Source: Jacaranda mimosifolia (Eukaryota > Streptophyta > Magnoliopsida > Lamiales > Bignoniaceae). From it: DNA of 64,000 nucleotides. Location: NCBI GenBank assembly GCA_018894105.1, contig CM032118.1, positions 35,630,690 through 35,694,689 on the forward strand, read 5' to 3'. This document shows positions 36,713 to 51,860 of this stretch, piece after piece (position 1 is the stretch's first letter; the number at the start of each line of letters is the position of its first letter). The notes below the pieces were generated by a model. It was not told where the DNA came from. It worked only from the letters and a program-made list of their open reading frames with translations, and searched no databases. The position numbers and the translations under genes are program-made.

Positions 36713-37983
36713 TAGGGGTAGAGCATTTTGGGTGGGTCGGGTATGTTCGAGTTGGGTTGAAATAGGGGTATAACATTAATTTCATCAACACTAATCCAAC
36801 CAAATCTAATGACAACCTGAAAATGCTCAATCTTAACTCAACCTGAATCGTATCAGGTCAAATTCGCGTTGACCTGATCTTTATTAGGTCAACTCGCAAA
36901 CTCAAATCCACCCAATCTAACCTGCCAGTCTGATTTAAAATAGTTATTTAAAACATTTGTTTTAATTTTTATAAATTTTTTGGCTTTTTTATCTTTTAAT
37001 TTTATATATTTTTAATTATTAATAAATTAAAATAGGAGTAAGGAATTCTCATCATAAATTCATGCAGCTTTCTAAAAAAAATTTAACTGAACCACATAAT
37101 ATATTGATTTTAGGACTTTTTGTTCCTTTCATTTTGTAGTATCTATCAGCATTATAAAAATACTGAAATCACAAAGTAACTTATGTTTAAAAACAACATA
37201 CTTTTTCAAGTTTTATTCACCCACTCTCTTTAATTTTTGCATCTTTTGTATAAATTAAATTGTCTCTTTTAACTTCTTAAAATGACATTATTTCTTTACT
37301 TTATATTGATTCAATTAAGTAGCACACAAATCAATAAAAATATGTCATCAAGTAAATAAGTAAACAAGTATTTTAATTAGACACATAATTTATCATTGTT
37401 TGAGTTTTTTGAATTTTTTATAACCTCTCAGTAGAAAGAATTCATGTGATCTATTTATATATACAAAATCTTGCATTGTATAAGGCTTAAGAAAAATTTG
37501 TAGGATAATTCAATAATCAAAGCAGTGTTTTGTCAACTCTTTATAGAATAACTTTCATGTTCGCTTAGATACCAAAAAATAACTATTAGAAACAGTATAA
37601 AATTATAATCATCCATCTTATATATTTGCGAAAATAAATAAGATTAAAAAATACCAAAGTAGTAATTGTGATATTCTAAAGTTCAAAATTTCAAGTTTTA
37701 TTTTGTTATTTTATATTTTTACTCCTAAAAAATTTATATTTTATTTGTCTAATTCGATGTGAGTCGAGTTGGTTCAGGTGGATTTGGGTTGTCTTGTGAC
37801 CTAAAATAAAATTTTAGGTTGTTCGTGTAACTTGAAATTCAACCCGACCCAACTCGTTTTCTTCGGGTTCTTATTCGTGTCGACTTTATTAGACTCTAAC
37901 CCAAAATATATTGACTTAAACCCAATTTTTTCTTGTCGAACTTGTGTCAAGTTATCGTGTGGTATTAGAAATTGCCACCCCTA
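36713..37983. mobile_element. hAT-type element, uninterrupted relative of the copia host
   Basis: 1271 bp, TAGGGGTAGAGCATTTTGGG at the left and AAATTGCCACCCCTA at the right. In inverted orientation it aligns with 3066-3446 joined to 10889-11771, including the subterminal GGGTTGGGTT region. At the copia site it reads GATTATAATTTTATACTG, a single uninterrupted target. I could not find an 8-bp duplication around this copy. Confidence 0.82.
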
Positions 37984-37991
37984 TGTTATGA

Positions 37992-38689
37992 TCCATGCAA
38001 GAAGAAACACTGCATAAAGAAGAGTCGTTTTTTTCTTTTTTTTTTTTCTAGAAAATGTGTCAATCTTACACAACATTGTCTTTAGAAAACAATAAACATT
38101 TGAAGGATACTACGCCACTTATTCAACAACATTGCTGCCATCTAATTAAGGTAAAATTTAGGTTAAGTAATCGAAATTTCTATAAATTGGCATTAATTAG
38201 AGCCGTTAATGGTAGTTAGGTCGCTTTTGTCTTGTAGGTAGCTAACCTGATAAGTAGACGGGTCCAACATCCAAAGTAATCACTTGAATGAAATTTGATT
38301 TCTGTTCTCTCAACCTTTTTAGCTCCGTCTCTATGTTTCCATCCCTCTCACTCTCTTTCTTCTCTATCTCTGCTCACAAACAACAAGGGCTAAGATAATC
38401 GGAAAATTTGGGACGGGAAAGAAAAGAACGAGATTAGGAGAATAATAGAAGTAGATGGGAGATAGAAATGGAAACTAGAAAAATTCATTACTTAATGACC
38501 AAATCCAATAGCTACTGAAATGGAAAAGAAATGGAAAAGTGCAAGCGGCAACTGGCAATATTTAAGGGCCCGTTTGGTATCATTTTCAAACCTAATTTTC
38601 ACATTTTAACACTTTATTTTTTTACTAATTTTCGCCCAACATTATTTTCATTTATATTCTCAAAACACATCTCCTAATAACATATATAG
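37992..38689. other. AT-rich spacer
   Basis: No gene recognised. A phrase GGGCCCGTTTGGTA near 38570 looks like the end of a MITE, but I could not find its partner. Confidence 0.4.
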
Positions 38690-40386
38690 TCCATACAAAA
38701 GAATATTTTAAACATTACACATAAGTAAAACACTCACCTTGCAAATTCTTATAAAATTCAGTAGAAGCACCACTTCAAGATCCCTCCTTTCCTCTTCTTC
38801 CTCTAATATTTCTCCTCTTCTTCTAATATTGTCTCATCTCACAACGTAAGTATGTTCTCGCATATGCCCAACATATATATGAACAATTATGTAACTCACA
38901 AATTAATTTATATTATACATGCATAACACACCACTACTCTTCATTCTTAAATAAAATGCACTTCTACATATTCTTGAATAAATATACTATCACTCCATAT
39001 TTCCAAGTAAAGACATCACTATTACATGATTAATACATCATTCCTCATTCTTAACACACCACATTCTGAGTAAAGACACCACTATACATGATTAATACAC
39101 CACTATTCCTCATTCTTAAGTGACACAACTTCATATTCCTCTTGTAATTTATAAAATAGTGGCCATAAGTAATTATCAAATTCTACTAATTCGTACACTT
39201 AATGCTATATTGAATTTGTTATATTTTAATATTATTATTACATTTTTGGGGCCATTACAATATCACTCCATATTCCCAATTAAGGATACCACTATTTCAT
39301 GATTAATACACCACTGTTCCTTATTCTTAAGTTATACCACTTCATATTCCTTTTATAACTTTTAAAATAGTGGCCATAATTAATTATCAAATTCTACTAA
39401 TTCCTACACTTAACACTATATTGAATTAGTTATATTTTAATATTATTATTATTATTTCTTGGGGGCATTACAATCACCCTTCCTTCAGAACGTGACGTCC
39501 TCATTCCAATTGACAAAGTTTAGATTAGTTACCAGGCATCGTAATTCTAGAGATGGCCCCTACAAGTTCAAGAGAAAGCTTGTGCGTGTGTAGCAATTTA
39601 TCCCACAAGTTCAAGAGGTGGCTCCCACACGTGTAGCATTTTGTCCCGCTAGCACTTAGCTCCCTATATTCCGACTGGTGATTGGCTCTGATACTATTTT
39701 GTCATGCCCCAACTGAACAAAATAAAATAATTTCTATGCATAAATCAACTTAATAAATGAATGGAAACTACAATATAAAAGAATATTTTAGAATACAAAT
39801 GAATATTTTGAACCTAATTAAACATAAGTAAAATATTCACCTTGCAAATCCTTATAAAGTTAAGTAGAAACACTACTTCAAGATCCCTTGTCTCCTCTTC
39901 TTCCTTTAATACTTTCTCCTCTTCTTCTAATATTTTCTCATCACACAAGGTAAGTATGTTCTCACATATTCTCAACATATATATAGGCAATTTTGTAACT
40001 CACAAATTAAATTCTACTATATATGCATAATAAACCACTACTCCTCATTCTTAAATAAAAAGCACCTCTACATATTCTTAAATAAATATGCTATCACTCC
40101 ATATCCCCAAGTAAAGGTACTAATACACCACTATTTCTCATTCTTAATACACCACTATTTCTCATTCTTAATACACCACATTCTCAAGTAAAGACACCAC
40201 TATACATGATTAATACATCACTATTCCCCATTCTTAAGATACACCACTTCATGTTCCTTTTGTAACTTATAAAATAGTGGCCATAATTAATTATCAAATT
40301 CTACTAATTCCTACACTTAACACTATATTGAATTAGTCATATTTTAATATTATTATTATTATTTGGGGGGGGGGGGGGGCATTACA
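38690..40386 (-). mobile_element. TRIM-like element, copy 1, left LTR truncated
   Basis: Right LTR 39700-40386 runs from TGTCATGCCCCAACT to GGGGGCATTACA. Internal part 39473-39699 (227 bp) has no coding capacity. Left LTR ends at 39472 and is truncated on its outer side near 38690. The element is oriented on the - strand: next to the right LTR the internal part reads, as complement, a TAGTATCAGAGCC-like initiator-Met primer site. The LTR abuts PPR coding sequence at 40387. Confidence 0.75.
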
Positions 40387-41492
40387 GAACGACAGTCGGA
40401 CAACACTATAGAAAATGTGTTTTCATCTACTTCTCCATGATTAGGAAGCGTTAAATGAAAATGTCTAAGTGACTCTCCATAGAAATATCTAAGTGACCAT
40501 AGCATCAATTATGAGAAAAGGCTGCAAGTATCGAATTCCATAATACAGTATTACATTTATCCATGTCATTAAATATATAACTTGATAGTTCTACCCTGCT
40601 AAAACTATCAAAGACCGATATAAAAAAATTTGCAACATAGACATTTGTTAGAAGTCTTGACTTAGTAATATGACCAAGCACTTGATGAACCAAAATTTTA
40701 TCATCAATAGCTCCACGAGAACTAATAATCATAGTAAAGGTATACATATCATAACAAGCCCCATCGCGCCTCATTCTCTGGTACAAGTTAAGAACAAGAA
40801 CATCACTGAATAGCTTGCCATCTTCATAGTTAACCATCAAAGAGTTCAAAGAAACTACATCTCTATCTGGCATCTCTTCAAAGAGAATCTGGGCATAAAA
40901 AATGAGTCCATAGCCACCATAAAAATGCAAAAGAGAATTGCCAATGAAAACATCACATGCATCAAACCATTCTTCAAAATCAAACCATGAATTTGAAGCC
41001 CTCGAGAAGCATACTCCCCAACCTAGTAAATGAAGTTAATAAGCTCAGTATATTATACCAATTCAATTTAAATCTTCGATCCCACATCTCATCAAAGAGT
41101 ATGCACGCATCTACATACGACCTTTTCTTCACATATCCAGAAATCATGTTATTCCAAGAGTCTTCATTTCTCTCAGACATTCTCTAAATACTTCTTTGGC
41201 ATATTTGATGTTCTCGCATTTTAAGTACATACTTATCAATGTGTTTGTGTGAAATATGCTTAAGTGAATCCATCCCTTCATGCACGCAGCATGCACTACT
41301 TTTCCAACAACTTCTTTGGTTATCAGAGAAAAGCCTTTCTAAAAAATTCCAAAAATTTGTGGGTGAGGATTGCTTGTAATGAATTACATTATGATAAGAA
41401 ACTCGTGACCCTATTAAGAAATCACTAGGAATCTTCAACAAAAATGGTAGCTAGGCGAGTGAATGGAGGATGCAGCGCAGTGTTTGTTTCAT
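40387..41492 (-). pseudogene. PPR protein pseudogene, 5' half
   Basis: Starts at the ATG 41492-41490 (MKQTLRCILHSLA, then a stop). Frames then encode VGKVVHAACMKGWIHLS and NTLISMYLKCENIKYAKEVF (about 41190-41320), ISGYVKKRSYVDACILFDEM (40980-41180), and a long stretch 40505-40930 with LFEEMPDRDVVSLNSLMVNY, TFTMIISSRG and VANFFISVFDSFSRVELSSY. These are pentatricopeptide repeats of the plant PLS type, which bind organelle RNA. Stops and frameshifts kill it. It ends in frame (EVDENTFSIVLSDCR) exactly at the edge of a TRIM-like LTR; the continuation is found at 43523 and 46440. Confidence 0.85.
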
Positions 41493-41745
41493 GACCTAAC
41501 CTGGAACTAATCCATGCCATTTGATTAAGATCAGGATTCCACTTCACAGCCGTTGGATCAACACATTGGAAAATAGTATTTCGTCAACTCAAACAGCTGG
41601 CCATCACTTAGTAATCCAGACAACGCCATTTGAGCCACGCATCCACAAACAAGCACCGTCTAATCAATCTTGGATCAAGGGCTAGGATTCAATGCATTTG
41701 TGCCGTCCATCTACAGCAGCAAATCAATAGTTCAAACTGTAGTGG
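41493..41745. other. 5' flank of the PPR pseudogene
   Basis: Probably the former upstream region of the PPR gene; I see no clear promoter element or other gene in it. Confidence 0.35.
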
Positions 41746-42468
41746 CCTTGGACCAGTGTTTTGAAAATCGGACCGGATCAAACCGGCTAAAGGCATGTCT
41801 GGTCCGGTTGAAGCCTAAAAATTGGTGGTGGTCAAAAGCAGTGAAAATCAATCAAAAATTGGTTGAACCGGTCAAAATCAGACTGGTTCAATTGGTTCAC
41901 TTTTCTTTTTTTAAATTTTAATTTTTTTTCAAAAAAGAAAAGAGAAATTATGAGTTGAAGATGATGATTAAAGATTTTGGACATATAATTTTTTGAAACA
42001 TGAATTTATTTTCTTGAAATTTAATGAAGTGGTAGTTATATATGAATGCTTTTGTTTAATTTTTTATTTTATTTTGTTTAATATCTCTTAAATTATGTTG
42101 AATATTTAGTGTAGAAGAATTTATTTTTATTTGAAGCATGAAATGAATGATTACTTAATTAATGTGAAATATTATTTTTTATTTATTTATAGTTGACTAA
42201 TTGTGAAATAGTATTATTTTCTAAAAAACATATTTAAAAATAAGTAAGTTGAAATTTTTTTCAAATAATATTCTTTCTATATCAATTAAATGTTTTATTT
42301 TTTGGTAATAATAAAATATTATATATTTACAAAATTAAATATAATTATTATATAATTATGGCGTCATACCGGTTCACCAGTGGTCCAACTAATTGAACCA
42401 ATTGAACCAGTAACCAGTAGCCTCACCGGTTCATTGTCCAGTCCGATTTTGAAAACATTTCCTTGGAC
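41746..42468. mobile_element. Non-autonomous hAT-type element, second copy
   Basis: 41754-42460, 707 bp, CAGTGTTTTGAAAATCGG at the left and CCGATTTTGAAAACATTT at the right. A perfect 8-bp duplication CCTTGGAC (41746-41753 and 42461-42468) flanks it. It aligns with 2103-2832 throughout, including the central GAAACATGAATTTATTTT-like sequence, but lacks the (CT)n tract of that copy. Confidence 0.87.
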
Positions 42469-42722
42469 AGCTCAACCAATCAGAACTTGACACCAAGCAA
42501 GAGAACTAAACAAATTTTGGAATCTGTAACAGAATTAGAACCTGTTTAGTTTTATTTTCATTCCCATTTTTCATTTCCAACAGTTCAAAATTTGAAAAAA
42601 TAGTTAGTGAAAATGAGTTTATATTTAGATAAGTTGTTGGAAAAGTAATGATTATATTGGATTTAGTAAGTTGTAGGTGGAGAGAGATAATAATAATGAA
42701 ATAGAAAGAGAAGATATATAGG
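42469..42722. other. AT-rich spacer
   Basis: No gene or clear repeat recognised. Confidence 0.4.
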
Positions 42723-43126
42723 TAGGGGCGCAATCGAGCTGAGCCGAGCCGAGCCGAGCCGAGCTGAGTTTGGGCAAAATTTTCGAGTTCGAGCTTGAGC
42801 TTGAAATATATATTTTAGGCTCGAGCTCGGCTCAGCTCGATAAGGCTCAAATTGAAAAATGAATTATTAAAAACTGCAGGCTCAAGCTGAAGGTTAAGTT
42901 TGAGCTTGAGCTCGAACTCAAAATAAAACAAATAGTGATATAATATATATTTATTAATAAAATAAAAAATAAAATTTAATTATATACCGGCTCACGAGCC
43001 TCGGGCCTAGATACAGATAGCTCGAGATCAACTTGAATTAGAGCTCAAGCTTGATTCAGCTTGACTCGAGCTCGAACTATTTCCAACTCTAGTTAGCTAC
43101 CTCGAGCCAACTCGTTTGCAACCCTA
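42723..43126. mobile_element. Short hAT-type element
   Basis: 404 bp. TAGGGGCGCAATCGAG at the left, and TAGGGTTGCAAACGAG inward from the right. Subterminal GAGCTCGAGCTTGAG-like words, with four tandem GAGCC(GAGCC) units near 42738-42762. Flanking 8-mers do not match, so one side may be rearranged; the right edge joins the TRIM-like LTR fragment at 43127. Confidence 0.7.
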
Positions 43127-43522
43127 GTATGGAGGATTATATTTTAATCCTTAAGATGTGTAAATATGTTTTTTTGTATAACCATGTTGACTATAAGATT
43201 TTGCTATGTGATATGGAATCTATGCGATGTGGATCTTTGTAGACGCCGGCTCGGAACTAGTTTCGAATACTTTGAGATTATAGTCATATCATAATGTTGA
43301 TTATAAGTCATTATAATTTACTTTGAACTATTGAATATTTTGCATCTTAACTATATTTAAAATGCTTACTAGGCTTTCAAGCTCATTCTTTTTGTTGCCA
43401 TTTTCATATATAGAGGAGAATTAGCAAGGTCAGGAGATAAGGAGCAACTTACTAGTTGTAGTTTTAATTCATTGATTTGTATGTAAAAAAAATTTATTAT
43501 TTTATTGAGTTGGGGCATGACA
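43127..43522 (-). repeat. TRIM-like LTR fragment
   Basis: The end of the TRIM-like LTR in - orientation, finishing GAGTTGGGGCATGACA at 43522, next to PPR sequence. It is the reverse complement of 46441-46874. Confidence 0.78.
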
Positions 43523-44096
43523 TGTTCTATGGATAATTTGAAGTGTGGTATAGGAATTCATGGTTTGGTGTTGAAGTTGGGATGGGAATTGGATATCTGC
43601 ATATCCAACGCTTTTCTTACTATGTATTTTGAGATGGGAAGATATAAAGACACAGAAAAGTTGTTTCATATTATGCCACAAAAGAATTTTGATCTCTTGG
43701 AATTCCATGATGGCAAGTTATATTGTGGAAGGCAAGTACTTATATGTCCTAAAGGTGTTGAGAGAATTGCTCTGCATGGACAACATGATGAATTTTGTCA
43801 CTTTTGATAGTGTATTGTCTGCCTGTGCCAATGCTGAATTTCTATCTAAAGAGGTAATCATGCATGCCCTTGTAATCACATCTGGGCTCCATGAGAATAT
43901 GGTAGTTGGCAATACACTAGTTATCATGTACAAGAAGTATGGCATAACACAAGAAGCCAAGAAGGTATTTCAGAATATGTTTGAAAAGGAGCTGGTTACT
44001 TAGAATGCCCTAACTGGTGGTTATGCAAAGAATGAAGAAATTGGCGAGGTAATAAAAACTTTTAAGTTGATGAGGGAGAGAGGTATTATCGCACCT
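43523..44096 (+). pseudogene. PPR pseudogene fragment, 3' part, copy A
   Basis: Begins TGTTCTATGGATAATTTG, right at an LTR edge. The frames encode SMDNLKCGIGIHGLVLKLGW, SNAFLTMYFEMGRYKDTEKL, FHIMPQKN, then in the next frame VTFDSVLSACANAEFLSKE, MHALVITSGLHENMVVGNTL, VIMYKKYGITQEAKKVFQNM. These are consecutive PLS-type PPR repeats that continue the fragment at 40387-41492. A frameshift lies near 43690 and a stop at about 44001. Inverted copy at 45870-46440. Confidence 0.85.
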
Positions 44097-45820
44097 CGAT
44101 TCAATAAAGTAAAATATATTTTTTTCATATACAAAAATGAATGAACACTTCAACTAAAAATGTTGCTCTTATCTCTTGACCTCATCCCTCTGCATCTAAA
44201 TATCAACAAAAAGAGTGAGCTTGAGAAGCCGGGAAGTATTTTAAATATGTTTAAAATACAAAATATTCAATAGTATAAAGTAACTTATAATGACTTATAA
44301 TCAATATTACCATGTGACTATAACCCAAAAATTGGTGAACAATCCACCACCATAGCAAAACTTACAAAGTTTTTGAAATTAGTTTCGAGTCGGCATACAC
44401 AAAGGTCCGCATCGCATAGGTTCCATGTCACATAGCAACATCACTATAGTCAATATGATTATGCAAAGAATATTTCCAGAGATTAAGGTTTATAACATAA
44501 TCCCCCCATGTTAAAGAACATTTTAAACCTTAAAGATAAGTAAAACACTCATCTTGCAGATTCTTAGAAAGTTAAGTAGAAATACCATTTCAAGATCCTT
44601 TCTCTCCTCTTTCTTCCTCTAATACTTTTTCCTCTTTTTCTAATATTTTCTCATCCCACAAGGTAAGTATGTTCTCGCATATTCTCAACACATATATAGC
44701 CAATTTTTGTAACTCGCAAATTAATTCCCACTATACATGAATAATATACCACTATTCCTCATTATTAAATAAAATTCACCTCTATATATTCTTGAATAAA
44801 TATACTAACACTCCATATTCCCAAGTAAATACACCACTATTACTTGATTAATATAGCACTATTTCTCATTCTTAAATATATATATATGTACCCTTACATA
44901 TATTGAATTAAAATCCAGCATTCCATATTCCTAGGTAATACATCTCTTGACATTCTTGAATAAAGATAATACTACTTCATTTTCTTCTTTCTATTTTATA
45001 AAATAATAATCATAATTAATGATTAAAATCCACTATTTTCTTCATTTAACACTCTATTGAATTAGTTATATTTTATTATTATTATTATTATTATTTTCTT
45101 TGAGGCATTACAATCACCTTTTCTTCAAAACACGATGCCCTCATTGCAGGTGACATGGTTCATATCAGTCACTACGCATCTTAATTCTAAAGGAGGCTCC
45201 TGTGTGTGTAACACTTTCTTCTATAGGTTCAAGATAGGGCTCCCACACGCGTGGCACTTTGTCACACATAGCACTTAACTCCCTATATTCCAACTAGTAA
45301 TGAGCTCTGATACTATTTTTTCATGCCCCAACTCAACAAAATAAAATATATTTTTTTAGATACAAAAATGAACGAAAACTTCAACTGAAAACGTTGCTCT
45401 TATCTCTTGACTTTATTCCTCTGCATTTGAAAATATCAACAAAAATAGTGAAATTGAAAGCCCATTGAGCATTTTAAATATGTTTAAGATGCAAAATATT
45501 CAATAGTTCAAAGTAACTTATAATAACTTATAATCAACATTACCACGTGACTATAACCCCAAAATTGGTGGATAATCTACCACCATAGCAAAACTTACAA
45601 AGTTTTCGAAACTAGTTTCGAGCCGATATATATACAAAGGTCTACATCGCATAGGTTCCATATCACATAGCAAAATTGTTATACTCAACATGGTTATGTA
45701 AAACATATTTCCATATATTAAGGATTATAACATAACCCTCCCCCCCCCCCCCATATTAAAGGACAATTTAAACCTTAAACATAAGTAAAACACTCACATT
45801 GCAAATTTTATTTGAAGTTT
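44097..45820 (-). mobile_element. TRIM-like element, copy 2
   Basis: Left LTR to 45112 (ends TTTGAGGCATTACA), internal part 45113-45319 (207 bp, non-coding), right LTR from 45320 (TTCATGCCCCAACTC) truncated near 45820. The complement of 45300-45320 carries a TAGTATCAGAGC-like primer site, so the element faces the - strand. It forms the loop between the two PPR-carrying arms of the inverted repeat at 43127-46874. A poly-C run sits near 45740. Confidence 0.7.
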
Positions 45821-45869
45821 TCATTCATTTTTCTATATAAAAAATATATTTTATTTTATTGAATCGATG

Positions 45870-46440
45870 CGTGATAATACCCCACTTCCTCATCAACTTA
45901 AAAATTTTTATTGCCTCATCAACTTCTTCATTCTCTACATAATCACTAATCAAAGCATTCTAAGTAACCAACTCCTTTTCAGAAATATTATGAAATACCT
46001 TCTTAGCTTCTTATGTCATGCCATACTTCTCGCACATGATAACTAGTGCATTGCCAACTACCAAATTCTCGTGGAGCCCATATGTGATTACAAGTGCATG
46101 CTCTATTACCCCCTTCAGATAGAAATTCAACATTGGCATAGGTAGACAATAAATTAACAGAAATGACAAAATTCATCATAGTGCCCATGTGGAGCAATTC
46201 TCTCAACACCTTTAGCACATATAAGCACTTGCTTTCCAAAATATAAACTTCCACCATGAAATTCCAAGAGATCAAATTCTTCTGTGGCATACTATGAAAC
46301 AACTTTTCTGCTTCTTTATATCTTCTCGTCTCAAAATACGTAGTAAAAAAAGTGTTGGATGTGTAGATATCCAATTCCCATTGCAACTTCAACACCAAAC
46401 CATGAATTCCTATATTACACTTCAAATTATCCATAGAGCA
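45870..46440 (-). pseudogene. PPR pseudogene fragment, 3' part, copy B
   Basis: On the - strand from 46440 (TGCTCTATGGATAATTTG) it encodes SMDNLKCNIGIHGLVLKLQW, SNTFFTTYFETRRYKEAEKL, FHSMPQKNLISWNFM and LLSTYANVEFLSEG, then shifts frame. Inverted copy of 43523-44096, differing at roughly 9 percent of 150 bases compared by eye. Because 51533-51860 lies beyond the TRIM-like insert in the same orientation, this fragment is the direct continuation of that one. Confidence 0.85.
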
Positions 46441-48489
46441 TGTCATGCCACAACTCAATAAAATAATTATTTTTTTTTACATACAAATCAATGAATTAAA
46501 ACTACAACTAGTAAGTTGCTCCTTATCTCTTGACCTTGCTAATTATGTTCCATATCTAAATATGGCAACAAAAAGAATGAGCTTAAAAGCCTAGTAAGCA
46601 TTTTAAATATGCTTACGATGCAAAATATTCAATAGTTCAAAGTAACATATAATAACTTATAATCAACATTACCATGTGACTATAACCTCAAAATTGGTGG
46701 AGAATCCACCACACAACAAAACTTACAAAGTATTCAAAACTAGTTTCAAGCCGGCATCTACAAAGATCCACATCACATAGATTCTATATCACATAGCAAA
46801 ATCTTATAGTCAACATGGTTATGTAAAAAATCCATATTTACACATCTTAAGGATTAAAATGTAATCCTCCATACAAAAGAATATTTTAAACATTAAACAT
46901 AATTAAAACACTCACCTTACAAATTCTTATAAAGTTAAGTAGAAGCACCACTTCAAGATCCCTCCTCTCCTCTTCTTCCTCTAATATTTCTCCTCTTCTT
47001 CTAATATTTTCCCATCTCACAAGGTAAGTATGTTCTTGCATATTCCCAACATATATATAAACAATTTTGTAACTCGCAAATTAATTTCTACTATACATGC
47101 ATAATACACCACTACTCTTCATTCTTAAATAAAATGCACCCCTACATATTCTTGAATAAATATGCTATCACTCCATATTCTCAAGTAAAGACATCACTAT
47201 TACATAATTAATGCATCATCCTCATTCTTAACACACCACACTCTGAGTAAGGACACCACTATACATGATTAATGCACCACTACTCCTCATTCTTAAGTGG
47301 CATCATGTCATATTCCTCTTGTAATTTATAAAATAGTGGCCATAATTAATTATCAAATTCTAATAATTCCTGCACTTAACACTATATTGAATTAGTTATA
47401 TTTTAATATTGTTATTTTTTTAGAGGGGCACTGCAATATCACTCTATATTCCCAATTAAAGACACCACTATTTCATGATTAATACACCACTATTCCTTAT
47501 TCTTAAGTGATACTACGTCATATTCCCATTGTAACTTATAAAATAGTGGCCATAATTAATTATCAAATTCTACTAATTCCTACACTTAACACTATATTGA
47601 ATTAGTTATATCTTAATATTATTATTATTATTTCTTGGGGGCATTACAATCATCCCTCCTTCAGAACGCGACGTCCTCATCGCAATTGACACAGTTTAGA
47701 CTAGTTACCAAGCATCAAGATTCTAGAAATGGTTCAAGAGGTAGCTCCCGCATGTGTAGCACTTTATCCCACAAGTTCAAGAGGTGGCTCCCATACGCAT
47801 TGCACTTTGTCCTACTAGCACTTAGCTCCCTATATTCCGACTGGCGATTGACTCTGATACCATTTTGTCATGCCCCAACTCAACAAAATAAAATAATTTA
47901 TACACATAAATCAACTTAATAAATGAATGGAAACTACAATACGAAAGAATATGATAAAATACAAAAGAATACTTTAAACCTTAAACATAAGTAAAATATT
48001 CACCTTGCAAATCCTTATAAAGTTGAGCGGAAGGACCACTTCAAGATCCCTCGTCTCCTTTTCTTCTTCTAATACTTTCTCCTCTTTTTCTAATATTTTA
48101 TGATCTCACAGGGCAAGTATGTTCTCACATATTCCCAACATATATATAGGCAACTTTGTAACTCAAAAATTAATTTATACTATATGTGCATAATACACCA
48201 CTACACCTCATTCTTAAATAAAATGCACCTTTACGTATTCTTAAATAAATATGCTATCAGTCCATATTCCCAAGTAAAGGCACTAGTATTACAAGATTAA
48301 TACACCACTATTTCTCATTCTTAATACACCACATTCTCAAGTAAAGACACCACTATACATGATTAATACATCACTATTCCTCATTCTTAAGTGACACCAC
48401 TTCATATTCCTCTTGTAACTTATAAAATAGTGGCCATAATTAATTATCAAATTCTACTAATTCCTACACTTAACAATTTATTGAATTAT

Positions 48490-51519
<3,030 letters not shown>

Positions 51520-51532
51520 GGGGCCATTTACA

Positions 51533-51860
51533 GAACAATAGTCGGACAACACTATAGAAAGTGTGTTTTCATCTACTTCTCCATGATTAAGAAGCACTAA
51601 ATGAAAATATCTAAGTTACTATTCATAGTGTCAATTATGAGCAAAGGCTACAGGTATCGATTTTCATAATGCAGTATTACATTCATCCATGTTATTAAAT
51701 ATATAATTTGAAAGTTCTACCCTGCTGAAACTACCAAAGACCAATATAAGATAATTTACAACATAGGTATTTGTTAGAAGTCCTGACTTAGTAATATGAC
51801 CAAGCACTTGATGAACCAAAAATTCATCATCAACAGCTCCACAAGAACTAATAATCGTAG
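51533..51860 (-). pseudogene. PPR pseudogene fragment, middle part
   Basis: Aligns with 40387-40735: same orientation, same phrases such as GTCGGACAACACTATAGAAA on the + strand. It encodes the repeat preceding the TRIM-like insertion site. Similarity stops at 51860, where unrelated sequence begins. Together with 45870-46440 it forms one PPR gene split by the 5.1-kb insert. Confidence 0.8.

Noticed and set aside
38565..38690. MITE end GGGCCCGTTTGGTA
   Set aside because: No matching inverted end or target duplication was found nearby.
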